DNA of 43,647 nt from Gracilaria domingensis (taxonomy: Eukaryota; Rhodophyta; Florideophyceae; Gracilariales; Gracilariaceae). The translations under genes and the position numbers were made by a program. Positions 17,946 through 26,411 of the stretch are shown one piece after another (positions within the stretch are counted from its first letter, which is position 1; every line of letters begins with the position of its first letter). The notes beneath the pieces are model-generated. The model was not told where the DNA came from. It searched no databases and worked only from the letters and a program-made list of their open reading frames with translations. The stretch covers positions 1 to 43,647 of the forward strand of contig VCMS01000473.1 of the NCBI GenBank assembly GCA_022539475.1. The letters are read 5' to 3'.

Positions 17946-20342
17946 TTATCCCACTTGGGCATCGTCCAGCGTCGCTGGCGTGGCTGTCCCCGCGGAGCGG
18001 TGGTACTGTACGACCTTCGAGCGTGGCAGGTGCTCGATAGGTTCGTATGTATCCCACTCTGGGTCGTAGCCGTACCAACGGACGCGGTATAACAAGATGC
18101 CCTCTTGGTCCCAGGTATGCCCGACAATTCGGTCGACAATGTACACCTGAATGTACACCTGCCGGCCTTGCCGTGTTATTGTTACTTCATCGGTCGACAA
18201 CCCTTGCGGGGGAACGGTTCCCGTGACGGGGGTAACAGCGCGCGCCTGGCTTTGCGTCGCCAGTTCCCTCCAAGGGGAGGTGCTTTCGATGTCGCTGCGT
18301 ACCGCCATTCGGCGTGGGTCCTTCCGCTTCGGCGGCGTCGGCGTAGCTGTGTGCTCGCCTTGTCCGTTTGCGTCGGAGAGTCCCACCTCGGGTGGCTTCA
18401 CAACCGTGCGTGCACGTGACTGTAGCGACTGTTGGCTGTCAAGCTCCCTCGGGAGAACCGCCTCCCTGTTGCAGGTGTCCTCCAACGGCTGCGCCGTTGG
18501 CCCTTTTCTTCCTTTGCTCAAGTTCCCGTTCTGAACGGTTCCTTCCGGGTTACCGGGGTTATCGACACCGCCGGCGGCTTGCGATCTCGTGATCTCCGCG
18601 CGCGCCTGCGCTTGCGCCGATATTTTACGCCCAATATTTGGTGCCGTACCGTCCATGACGTGAACTCTTCCCGGAGTGTCCGGCATTCCCACGGCTGTAC
18701 CGCCGGGTTCTACCGAGTTGCTCGGGACTTCTTTTTCCTCAGCTCGTGCCTGCTCCGCAGGATTTTCCAGGATTCCTGGTCGTTCTGCGTCGCGTCGCGC
18801 GGCGGGCCGCGATGTCGCTGCGCTTTCCCTAGTGAGGCTTCGTTCCGACGGCGTCGGCGTGATGCCGGCGACATCTTTCGATTTCGTTCGACCCAGCCCG
18901 GCTGGTTGGCCACGAGGTTCTGTTGACTTAGCCGAATCCGCTTCTGCTTTAGTGTCCTTACCCGGCGACGGTGTAGACTTCCCGGCAACGGGGCTGTGTG
19001 TGCGGCGTGCGAGCGTGCGTTGCGGACGCGATGGCCGCGCACTAGCCGGAACATCCGGAGAGCTCCGTATGGTCCGTGCTTCACGGTTGTCCTCACGACG
19101 CGACGTCGGCTTATGACTCTCAGCAGAGCTGATAACCTCCTCCCCCTCCTTAGATGGAGCGGCGTGGGGAGTAACAGAATGTCCCGCATCGCGGGTAGGT
19201 GAACCCAGCGATGGGACAGAGACGGGGGTGCCCTGGTGGCGATCATTGTCCGACACAGTCGGCGGCACCGACTCTATCGGGAGGTCTGTAAGGCCTCGGT
19301 GGAGGTGGGGCAGGACGGACGGTCTTGTCACCACATTTGTTTCCGGTGGTACCGGGGTTGTTGACACGGGCTCTGTATCAGACGGGGTAACCTCAGACGA
19401 GGGAGGAGGGGCCATTACCACGCGGTCGCGGGAGATCCGCTCATGCGCGTCAGCTATCTCGACTACAACAGTGTCCGGTGCAACCGAGATTACTTTGTAC
19501 GGTCCATCCGCCACAGGCGAGAGCTTATGACGTTTGCCCTTTTCAGGGTTGTAGTGTTCCTTCCGTACGAAGACATGGTTTCCCACCGTAAGGGGTTCAG
19601 GGGTCCTTCCTCGCAAGCGAGCATCAAAATCACGCTTGTAAGCGGCTCGGGCTTTCGCCATTGACTTCCGGGCAGCCGGTACTAACTTCGTTAGCGAGGC
19701 TTTCCATTGTTGGCGATAATCACCCACAGATGGGAAACTGCCCAAGGTAGCTTGTGATTCTAACGCCAATGGCGGGGGTGTCCTTGACAAAACCAGTTCG
19801 AATGGGGAAACACCAGTAGTCCTGTGTACCTGCGTGTTATACGCAAAGGTTAACGCGTCGGTGTATAAGTCCCATGTTTTTGGGTGTTCAGCAACGTAGG
19901 AACGGAGAGATGCCAACATCGTACGGTTATACCGTTCAACTTGCCCATTACATTGGGGATGGTAAGTGGTCGTGAAGAGGTTCTTCACGTCCATGATGCG
20001 GCAGACATCCTGGAAGAACCGGGATGCGAATTGCTTTCCGTTATCGGATAATAACTCTACAGGAGGACCGTACACGAAGATCCAGTGCGTGGCGAATGCC
20101 TGCGCGACCGTGAACGCGGTGATCCTCTTTAGAGGTACTGTCCGAACCAGTTTCGAGAACCGATCGGTGATAACGAGAAGAAATTTGTTACCTCTCCGAG
20201 TGGTAAGCAATGGTCCGAGAATATCGATTGCCACAAATTCAAGCGGCACCCTGGCAGGGAATAGTTTCACTTTCTTGGAATTCGTTCGCAGCTTCACGCG
20301 TTTTTTGCGCAATCGGCGCAGAAGCGTACCGTAGCGTAACAA
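17946..20342 (-). CDS. pol: Element B pol C-terminus: integrase, GPY/F module, long linker, chromodomain
   Basis: A 798-codon frame encodes the enzyme that inserts element cDNA into nuclear chromatin. Numbered from the methionine at 20342, the catalytic core has D40 (VAID), D100 (LLSDNG) and E136 (GQVERYN), giving exact D,D35E spacing. A GPY/F module (DGPYKVISV) lies near 280-288. Residues about 312-730 are low-complexity, rich in Pro, Ser, Thr and Arg. The last 65 residues are a chromodomain with YIVDRIVGHTW, YRVRWYGYDPEWDTYEP and EHLPRSKV. Chromodomains bind methylated histone H3 and direct chromoviruses to heterochromatin. The zinc-binding HHCC part is in the preceding frame and is joined only by a -1 shift at 20300-20306. 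The nominal ATG is not a likely start. Confidence 0.9.
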   Translation of the reverse strand: MLRYGTLLRRLRKKRVKLRTNSKKVKLFPARVPLEFVAIDILGPLLTTRRGNKFLLVITDRFSKLVRTVPLKRITAFTVAQAFATHWIFVYGPPVELLSDNGKQFASRFFQDVCRIMDVKNLFTTTYHPQCNGQVERYNRTMLASLRSYVAEHPKTWDLYTDALTFAYNTQVHRTTGVSPFELVLSRTPPPLALESQATLGSFPSVGDYRQQWKASLTKLVPAARKSMAKARAAYKRDFDARLRGRTPEPLTVGNHVFVRKEHYNPEKGKRHKLSPVADGPYKVISVAPDTVVVEIADAHERISRDRVVMAPPPSSEVTPSDTEPVSTTPVPPETNVVTRPSVLPHLHRGLTDLPIESVPPTVSDNDRHQGTPVSVPSLGSPTRDAGHSVTPHAAPSKEGEEVISSAESHKPTSRREDNREARTIRSSPDVPASARPSRPQRTLARRTHSPVAGKSTPSPGKDTKAEADSAKSTEPRGQPAGLGRTKSKDVAGITPTPSERSLTRESAATSRPAARRDAERPGILENPAEQARAEEKEVPSNSVEPGGTAVGMPDTPGRVHVMDGTAPNIGRKISAQAQARAEITRSQAAGGVDNPGNPEGTVQNGNLSKGRKGPTAQPLEDTCNREAVLPRELDSQQSLQSRARTVVKPPEVGLSDANGQGEHTATPTPPKRKDPRRMAVRSDIESTSPWRELATQSQARAVTPVTGTVPPQGLSTDEVTITRQGRQVYIQVYIVDRIVGHTWDQEGILLYRVRWYGYDPEWDTYEPIEHLPRSKVVQYHRSAGTATPATLDDAQVG

Positions 20343-21742
20343 TCCACCGCCATGGCGGGCCAGTAGAAATCTCTCCTCAAAGTGAGGTACAATTTCCGTC
20401 CACCTGCGTGGCCACCTAACTTTGCGTAATGCGAAAGGTGTAGGATCCTCGTCTGTAACGAGTGTGGTACCACGACTTGTGGGTGTGACTCGACTGTCCT
20501 TATGAGATAGCCGATGTCATTAACCTCGAATGGGAGGGTGTCGCCTCCGTTTAGTCGGGCACGGACTTTGATACAGAAAGGGTCTCCATGCTGTTCTCGG
20601 ATCATTTCTTCCGGTGATACCGGGATAAAATTTCCCGGTAGGGGCTTTATAGCCTCGGTTTTGCCTGCAACAAGCAGTTCGTCGAAGTCAGCGTCAATAT
20701 CGTCCCAGTCATCTGGAAAGTCGTCTAGCTGCCACTCCGGGAGTTCCGGCTCATCATCGCCAACGACGAAGCAAGGAATATCATCGTCCTCGACGGCCAG
20801 AGTTTCCCCATTTGTGGGTAAGCGCGACAACGCGTCCGCCTGGGTGTTCAGGGTCCCCTTTTTGTACACGACGTCGAAGTCGAATTCCGCTAGGCGGAGC
20901 CTCCACCGCATAAGGCGGCCTGATGGATCAGAGATATTCATCAACCACCTCAACGAGGAATGATCCGTGTACACGGTAAAGTGCACACCTAGCAGGTAGG
21001 GACGGAGGGTGGATAATGCCCATACGACTGCAAGCCACTCCTTCTCCGAAACGGAGTAGTTCAGTTCATGAACGTTGAGCGAACGTGACCAGTACCCTAT
21101 GGGTTTTCGTTCTCCTTCGGGAGTGGTTTGGAACAGCGCGCAGCCTACTTGGTAGTCGCTCGAGTTCGTGTCCACGGAGAACGGCAATCTCGGTTTGGGT
21201 AACGATAGTATCGGTGCTGACGTAACAGCCTCCTTTAAGGAGTTGAACGCTTCCGCTTGTGCGGGCGTGAAGGGGTCCAGTTTTGGTGGCTGGCCCTTCC
21301 GCAAGAGAGCGTTAAGGGGAGCCGATATGTCCGAAAAGTTCGGCACGAACCGTCTGTACACGTTGACCAGCCCTAAGAAGGAGCGTAATTCCGTTTGAGT
21401 CCGCGGTTCTTTCGCCTTAGCGAGTGACTTGACGCGAGCTTCCTCGATCGTCAGCCGTCCTGGACGGACTATGTGCCCAAGATACTTGACGGTGTCGGTG
21501 AAGAATTCACACTTCCTCAACTTGAGGGTGATTCCTGTATCACGCAGAGTGGTCATCACGTCCCTGACATGGGTGAGATGATCGTCCAGATTACTGGAAA
21601 ACACGATGATATCGTCAAGGTAGACGAGACAGGTCCGCCACTTGAAGCGGCTCAACAGAATGTCGATGGCACGCTGGAACTTAGCGAGCGCGTTGGTTAA
21701 GCCAAAGGCATCCGCTTGAAGCGGTAGGAGCCCGAGTGGCAC
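20294..21742 (-). CDS. pol: Element B pol, RT-RNase H-integrase zinc finger, copy 1
   Basis: A 482-codon open segment carries the second half of reverse transcriptase, which copies element RNA to DNA, and RNase H, which degrades the RNA strand. The catalytic YLDDIIVFS motif lies near residue 40. The RT thumb/connection follows (KYLGHIVRPGRLT, SFLGLVNVYRRFVPNF). RNase H shows FSVDTNSSDYQVGCALF and VYTDHSSLRWL, followed by LNTQADALSRL. The segment ends with the integrase zinc-binding residues around HLSHYAKLGGH and FCADC. It begins after a one-base loss relative to copy 2 (AAA for AAAA near 21710), so the start is not biological. Confidence 0.88.
   Translation of the reverse strand: MPLGLLPLQADAFGLTNALAKFQRAIDILLSRFKWRTCLVYLDDIIVFSSNLDDHLTHVRDVMTTLRDTGITLKLRKCEFFTDTVKYLGHIVRPGRLTIEEARVKSLAKAKEPRTQTELRSFLGLVNVYRRFVPNFSDISAPLNALLRKGQPPKLDPFTPAQAEAFNSLKEAVTSAPILSLPKPRLPFSVDTNSSDYQVGCALFQTTPEGERKPIGYWSRSLNVHELNYSVSEKEWLAVVWALSTLRPYLLGVHFTVYTDHSSLRWLMNISDPSGRLMRWRLRLAEFDFDVVYKKGTLNTQADALSRLPTNGETLAVEDDDIPCFVVGDDEPELPEWQLDDFPDDWDDIDADFDELLVAGKTEAIKPLPGNFIPVSPEEMIREQHGDPFCIKVRARLNGGDTLPFEVNDIGYLIRTVESHPQVVVPHSLQTRILHLSHYAKLGGHAGGRKLYLTLRRDFYWPAMAVDCYATVRFCADCAKNA
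20300..20306 (-). promoter_or_regulatory. AAAAAAC heptamer at the RNase H-integrase frame change, copy 1
   Basis: On the minus strand the upstream frame reads TGC GCA AAA AAC GCG TGA. A -1 slip on A AAA AAC moves into the integrase frame exactly here. AAAAAAC is a classical retroviral slippery site. A missing A in a homopolymer would look the same. Copy 2 has the identical sequence at 31236-31242. Confidence 0.45.
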
Positions 21743-22400
21743 ACGAACGCAGTCTTATCGCGGTCTTCTTCCCTGACGGGGACTTGCCAATATCCCCAAT
21801 TGGCATCCAATGCCGTGAACACGGTAGCGTCACCGAGCGAATCGATGCACTCGTCCATACGAGGGATTGGATAACGTCTCTTACCGTCACGGCGTTAAGT
21901 CGGCGATAGTCGACACAGAACCTCCAGGTTCCGTCGGCCTTGAGAGCCAGTACCACTGGGGATGCCCACGGCGATTGCGCGTGCTCGATGACACCTGCGC
22001 GGAGCATCTTGTCCACTTGGAACTGTTCTTCCTCCCGAGCTTTCGGTCCTGCCCTGTAAGGGGGTTGTGAAACCGGACGCGTGTTTGGTAACACATCGAT
22101 ACGGTGTTCCGTTGCATTGATCTCTCCAAGAGAGCCATCCCACATTGGGGTAAACTCCCGTAACATGTCTCTTAGACGTTCACGGTGCGACTCCGGTACA
22201 TGACCGAGGTCAAGTTCCTCGAGCGCCTTCAAGGGGTCAACCTTGTCGTAGCTCGTGGGCTTACGCTCTTCTGTCCCTGACACAGGGTTTGGTTCCGAGT
22301 CAGTCGGTTGCTTCTCCGTTGCGACGGTAGTGGTACTCGTGGAAGCGGCAGGAATTGCGACTCCCTCCCCCTCCTTAGATGAGGCGACGTCCTCTTGGAG
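21681..22400 (-). CDS. pol: Element B pol, N-terminal RT segment, copy 1 (frameshifted)
   Basis: The segment covers the RT fingers with HRIDVLPNTRPVSQPPYRAG, KMLRAGVIEHAQSPWASPVV and WRFCVDYRRLNAVTVRDV. Two one-base losses relative to copy 2 break it: GGATAACG for GGATAAACG near 21871, and the AAA/AAAA site near 21710. The right boundary is a third one-base loss near 22395 (CTCTTGG for CTCTTTGG). Copy 2 is open at all three places, so these look like base-calling errors rather than decay. Confidence 0.8.
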   Translation of the reverse strand, partial: LQEDVASSKEGEGVAIPAASTSTTTVATEKQPTDSEPNPVSGTEERKPTSYDKVDPLKALEELDLGHVPESHRERLRDMLREFTPMWDGSLGEINATEHRIDVLPNTRPVSQPPYRAGPKAREEEQFQVDKMLRAGVIEHAQSPWASPVVLALKADGTWRFCVDYRRLNAVTVRDVIQSLVWTSASIRSVTLPCSRHWMPIGDIGKSPSGKKTAIRLRSCATRAPTASSGCLWLNQRAR

Positions 22401-23374
22401 GTAACTAATCCGAGAACATCCGCAGCCGTCATCTTCGTTGGAAGCATCGCGAGTGGGTGTGGTGTCACAGACCCAATGACTTGGTTCTTCACCAGATACT
22501 GGGGGGTGCTGCCAAGGTTGGCAACGAGTATCCGAAACGGAGTATCCGGTGTGACTTGCACAACGCCATTCGCGACAGCGAGTTGGCACTTCTCGTACAA
22601 CGAGGTAAGCGGTTGAATAACCCGAAGACCGTGCTGACAGGAATTAACCGACACCATCATTTGGGACTCAGGCGGGATGCGGATCGACGCGGCGACGCGG
22701 AGCTTGGTGGACTCGCGCGACGCCGGTGCCGGGGCCTGCGCAGCAGGGAGTGGAACTTGCTTCCGCGATGACCGCTTCAGCGGACGACGGACGATCGGTA
22801 CCGACGAACCGTCGTCGAGTTCTACACGCCTGAGGCGGGGCCTGATTGCATCGACAAACCTGTCGCAGTAATCGCAACCCAAAATGACTGGGGCAGCCAA
22901 TGACCGACAAACGATGAAGTCGACCTTCACCACGGAGGTTCCCAAGCGTACGACTAAGTCGATTGTTCCCACCGTTGTTAACGGGTTGTTATTCGCATCA
23001 GCGACATCAGGAAGCATGCTGCGGCGGATACGTTCCCGCAATTGCGGTGTGAGAAGGGACTCCACGATGAAGTTCGGACCTGCACCTGTGTCTAGTACAG
23101 TCAGGTAACGCACCATAAACTGGGGGCTCAGGCCAAGGTCAGCGTACACCTTATAGTTTCGCTTGGCCATCACCATGATTCGGTCCGGGATCCGGTTATT
23201 CCTTACCCGTATCCACGGTCGACGCAAAACACCGAGGTGTTCCGAATCCGCGTCTGCGGCGTCTTTCCTCGAGAGGATTTTCACCGGGGAGCGAGGCAAC
23301 GACGCCTCGGGCGTCAACAGCCTCAACTCTGAGGACGCCTCTCCCGAAAGGGAGACTCCCTCGTTCAGTTTCCC
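22396..23374 (-). CDS. pol: Element B protease and protease-RT spacer, copy 1
   Basis: The frame opens in the -1 register at the gag stop. It contains a short linker (PEASLPRSPVKILSRK), GVLRRPWIRVRNNRIPDRI, the active-site loop LTVLDTGAGPNFI, and the second protease block SLAAPVILGCDYCDRFVDAIRP. A spacer with QYLVKNQVIGSV and a Ser/Thr-rich hinge then leads into RT. The enzyme would cleave Gag and Gag-Pol inside the particle. The first methionine is at 23326, but frameshifting at 23368-23374 is the likely entry. The frame is uninterrupted up to the base loss near 22395. Confidence 0.88.
23340..23374 (-). promoter_or_regulatory. Element B gag-pol -1 frameshift signal, copy 1
   Basis: On the minus strand gag ends CAG GGA AAC TGA. 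GGGAAAC (23368-23374) is a canonical slippery heptamer used at retroviral gag-pro junctions. A 12-nt spacer ending GGGAG leads to a perfect six-pair hairpin TCTCCC-TTTC-GGGAGA (23355-23340). Pol is open in the -1 frame. Confidence 0.75.
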
Positions 23375-25563
23375 TGAACTTCCGCCTGCGGCGGCTGCTC
23401 AGGTTCCTCGGCTACGAGTGCTTGGGCTCGTTGGCCGTGGGGTCCCGCGTTAGCGGTTTGGGGTTCGGCAACATGCCGAGGGTTTGGATGCACGGGTGGT
23501 GCCTGGACATTCCGCTGCGGCGGTGGTGCTGCGACAGCGTGAGAGAAGTCCGTCTTCGCACGCAAGTACGACGTCATAGGGACGGTTCTCTTCTCCTCTG
23601 GAGTCAAGGCTTCATAGTTCACCGTAACCATGGACATATCCTCATCGAGAGGAGGCACTGCGGCGAAATGTGACCATGCGTGTAGCAAAGGTGACAGATC
23701 GGCATTGCCATCCCCGAACGCGGGTTACTATTCCGAGCATCGGTGAACCCTACCCTAGGGCGTGTGTCCTTCCATCCAGGCCGTTGAAAACGGGTTGCTC
23801 CGTTCGCGTACGGGATTTTCGGCCCGTTCACACGGTTTGCATCTGCGTAAAGCAGCGTGCTGTCCCGAGCGGTATCGAAGGAGGCATCCGTCGTTGACGG
23901 TAGTTCCGTAGTTGGAATGGAACTCCGGCCTTCCTGGGCCAACTGGACGTTGTCGTACTCCCTTGGGGAGGCCTCGCTCGTGTGCAGCGACAACGATGGG
24001 GATCCAGTCTCCATCATCAACGCCTTGGCGGACTTCGACCTGGTGACAGGACCTCGTGCACGAAGTGCATCACCCTCCGCTCGGGCGTACTGGACTAACT
24101 CGAGGTAGGTAATCTTCCGCTTATCCTCGCGGTAGCGGGCGACCAAGGTCTTGATGGCCGGGTCGAGGCCGTCGACGAACATCGTACAACGTTCCCCTGC
24201 GGGGTAACATTACCACAACGGTGGAAAGCCTTATTCAGGCGGACCGAGTAATCGGTTTCCGTCTCTCCAGACTTCTGCCGGGTGTCCCGGAGTGCCAGGA
24301 TGGCCGTGCCGATTGCGTCGTTGGTGGCGTACGAGCGCAGCAAGTACTGGACCGCTTCCGGCCAGCACGTAACCCCTCCTTCGGAGGCACGAGATGAGCC
24401 TCTTACAGAGTTGAACTGGTCTTCGGCCACCCCCCGTAAGAAATACGGTAACGCAATGTAGGCCTGGCCTTCGTTCATCCCGAGAACATCGGCCTCCGCC
24501 ACAAAACGGGCTAGAAAATCAAGCACCAGGACTGGGTCGTCTCCAGAAAAGGTCTGGTTACGCAGTGAGAGCTGCATACGGCGGATGCAGTCCTTCACTT
24601 TACCCGTCCCACGGGGTGTGCGATCCAATGAGGAATCCTCCAAACGGTAATACCGGTATGAGAGTAGCTTCCGATACATCGGGTTCGTCGGCTTCAGCTC
24701 CTTCAACCCGGAGTGCTTCCGTCTCTTCGACCGGGTACGAACAACACCTTGGGTGGCCGATGACCGCTTAGAGCGTGATGAGTGCCCTGCACGACCATCT
24801 TCGATGGAAGACTCTGACGAGTCAGAACTTTCCGAATCATTCGGGCGTCAGCTGACGTACTCGAATCCGAGTCGGAGTACTGGTTTTGCTCCTTGGCCTG
24901 CCGCCTGCGGCGTGATTTGTCCCGACCGGTGTTCTTGTCGCGATGCGACACTTCAACCGGCTCCGCCGGAGTGGCGAGTTCCGCGATAGCGGCCTTCTCC
25001 AACGTCTCCAGACGGCTTCGAATCCGATCGAATCGGGTCTCGATTCCTTCCACGAAGGCAGCGGGTCCTCCAATGCATTCCAGCACGGAGTTGACATTGG
25101 ACCGTAGAATACGGAGATCCTCTGCAACATCCTTCACAGGAAATGTGCGGACTTCCTCCCGGAGCGTCCGGACTTCTCCCGCGAGGGAATCATGGGCTCC
25201 CATAAGGGAATTGTGAGCAGCGCGCAGCATGCGAACCTGCTCTTCCAGGGTTGCACCCTGGGGGTCGTCAATCTTCTCCCGACGGGCCTGAGACGCCTCG
25301 GCGGTCGCCTTTACCTGCCCAGCAGGAGCCAGTGCGGCAGCGGCAGATGCCGGAGCAATCCCATCAGTGGGAGGGATCAACGGGGAAAACGGAAGTGTCC
25401 GGCGTGCCGGCGGGTTAGACGTCCGCGAGGACGGTCTGTTACGCAATGTAGATCCAGGGCGGACTGGTATCCTCGAAGGGGGCCGACCATCCGTCGGATT
25501 ACCACCGTTGGTGGAACGACTGCGAGTGATCGCAGGCTCCGCATCGGAGGGCTTCCGAGACAT
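23365..25563 (-). CDS. gag: Element B Gag polyprotein, copy 1 (with frame breaks)
   Basis: The protein starts MSRKPSDAEPAITRSRS. Pro/Arg-rich N-terminus, coiled coil with LEEQVRMLRAAHNSLMGAH and AEDLRILRSNVNSVLECI, and SRLETLEKA are followed by a Ser/Asp tract, then the gag core (ELKPTNPMYRKLLSYRYYRL, EGGVTCWPEAVQYLLRSYA), then zinc knuckle CHLCYTHGHISPQC and a C-terminal spacer. The frame breaks near 24842 (one G fewer than copy 2), near 24206 (two bases fewer), and near 23650. The last break is shared with copy 2: relative to element C one base is missing after the knuckle. The spacer frame after that point carries the gag stop and the slippery heptamer. Confidence 0.85.
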
Positions 25564-25639
25564 CGGTATCCAACCAACCGTTACACGGGAACTTCCGAGA
25601 GAAAACGAACCTCAAGAGGGTACACAAGAGTGGGTCACT

Positions 25640-25758
25640 NNNNNNNNNNNNNNNNNNNNNNNNNNNNNNNNNNNNNNNNNNNNNNNNNNNNNNNNNNNNN
25701 NNNNNNNNNNNNNNNNNNNNNNNNNNNNNNNNNNNNNNNNNNNNNNNNNNNNNNNNNN
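25640..25758. other. Assembly gap of 119 Ns
   Basis: By alignment with 36579-36702 about 124 bases are expected here: the leader end, primer binding site and first about 100 bases of the LTR. The gap length is therefore close to the true missing sequence if the tandem is real. Confidence 0.95.
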
Positions 25759-26358
25759 CTAGCGGGTGTAAGACCGGGCACGTCAGACGGGGCGTTGGAG
25801 AGTTGGCAGAGAAGGGTGACTCGCACGCGAGTGTGTAGCCTCGAGAGGGACGAAACAGGAGTGGGGAAGGGAAGGATCAGAGAGGGAGAGGGAAAAAAGA
25901 AGGTAGGGGTATGCGGGTATTCCTATACAGGGTCGACACGACAACAGATGGTTTTAGACACTCCAAAGTTGGGGGTTCTGTGGAGACGCAGGGTGGGATA
26001 GCCGCCCGGTTAAACGGGGAGTCCTCCGATAAGGAGTTGTGCACCGCGAAGGCGAGAGTGGCAGAGCAAGATCCTTGAGGTAGGATCACCTGGTTGGGGA
26101 ACTTTACTGATGCGACGGTCGGCGACGCCGTCGCACTAAGTAGTGTCTGCATAAAATTAATAAATAATATTAATAAACTTGCCCATATTGTGGCAACCGC
26201 CCAGTGTAGTGGCAAGCTCGATCCAGCTCACCGTGTCCACGTGTCGAACCATCCCAATGGAACCTAGTAACCTATAGATTACTGGTGTGTACAGAGGCAA
26301 ACCGTAAACGGGAATATGATAGTCAGTCAGAATACTCATAGATGAGCGTTGCACTACA
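25759..26358 (-). repeat. Element B middle LTR, partial and error-rich
   Basis: It follows 14938-15575 base for base apart from many one-base deletions and some insertions, for example CTAGCGGGTG for CTAGCCGGGTG. The AT-rich block, hairpin region and terminal TTGCACTACA are all present. Its first about 100 bases fall in the N gap. Confidence 0.85.
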
Positions 26359-26411
26359 TTCCTCTCTTAGGCGTTTAATACAACCTCGAGAGGGGTAGTA
26401 GGAATGTGGCG

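Noticed and set aside
17946..18700. Plus-strand frames opposite the chromodomain and linker
   Set aside because: Shadows of the 798-codon integrase frame, which has catalytic residues and a chromodomain.
20514..20963. A 149-codon plus-strand frame opposite RNase H, present identically at 31450-31899
   Set aside because: It is a shadow of the minus-strand pol frame. The two copies are nearly identical DNA, so conservation carries no weight.
25192..26001. A long plus-strand frame crossing the N run
   Set aside because: Its length is an artefact of reading through 119 unknown bases.
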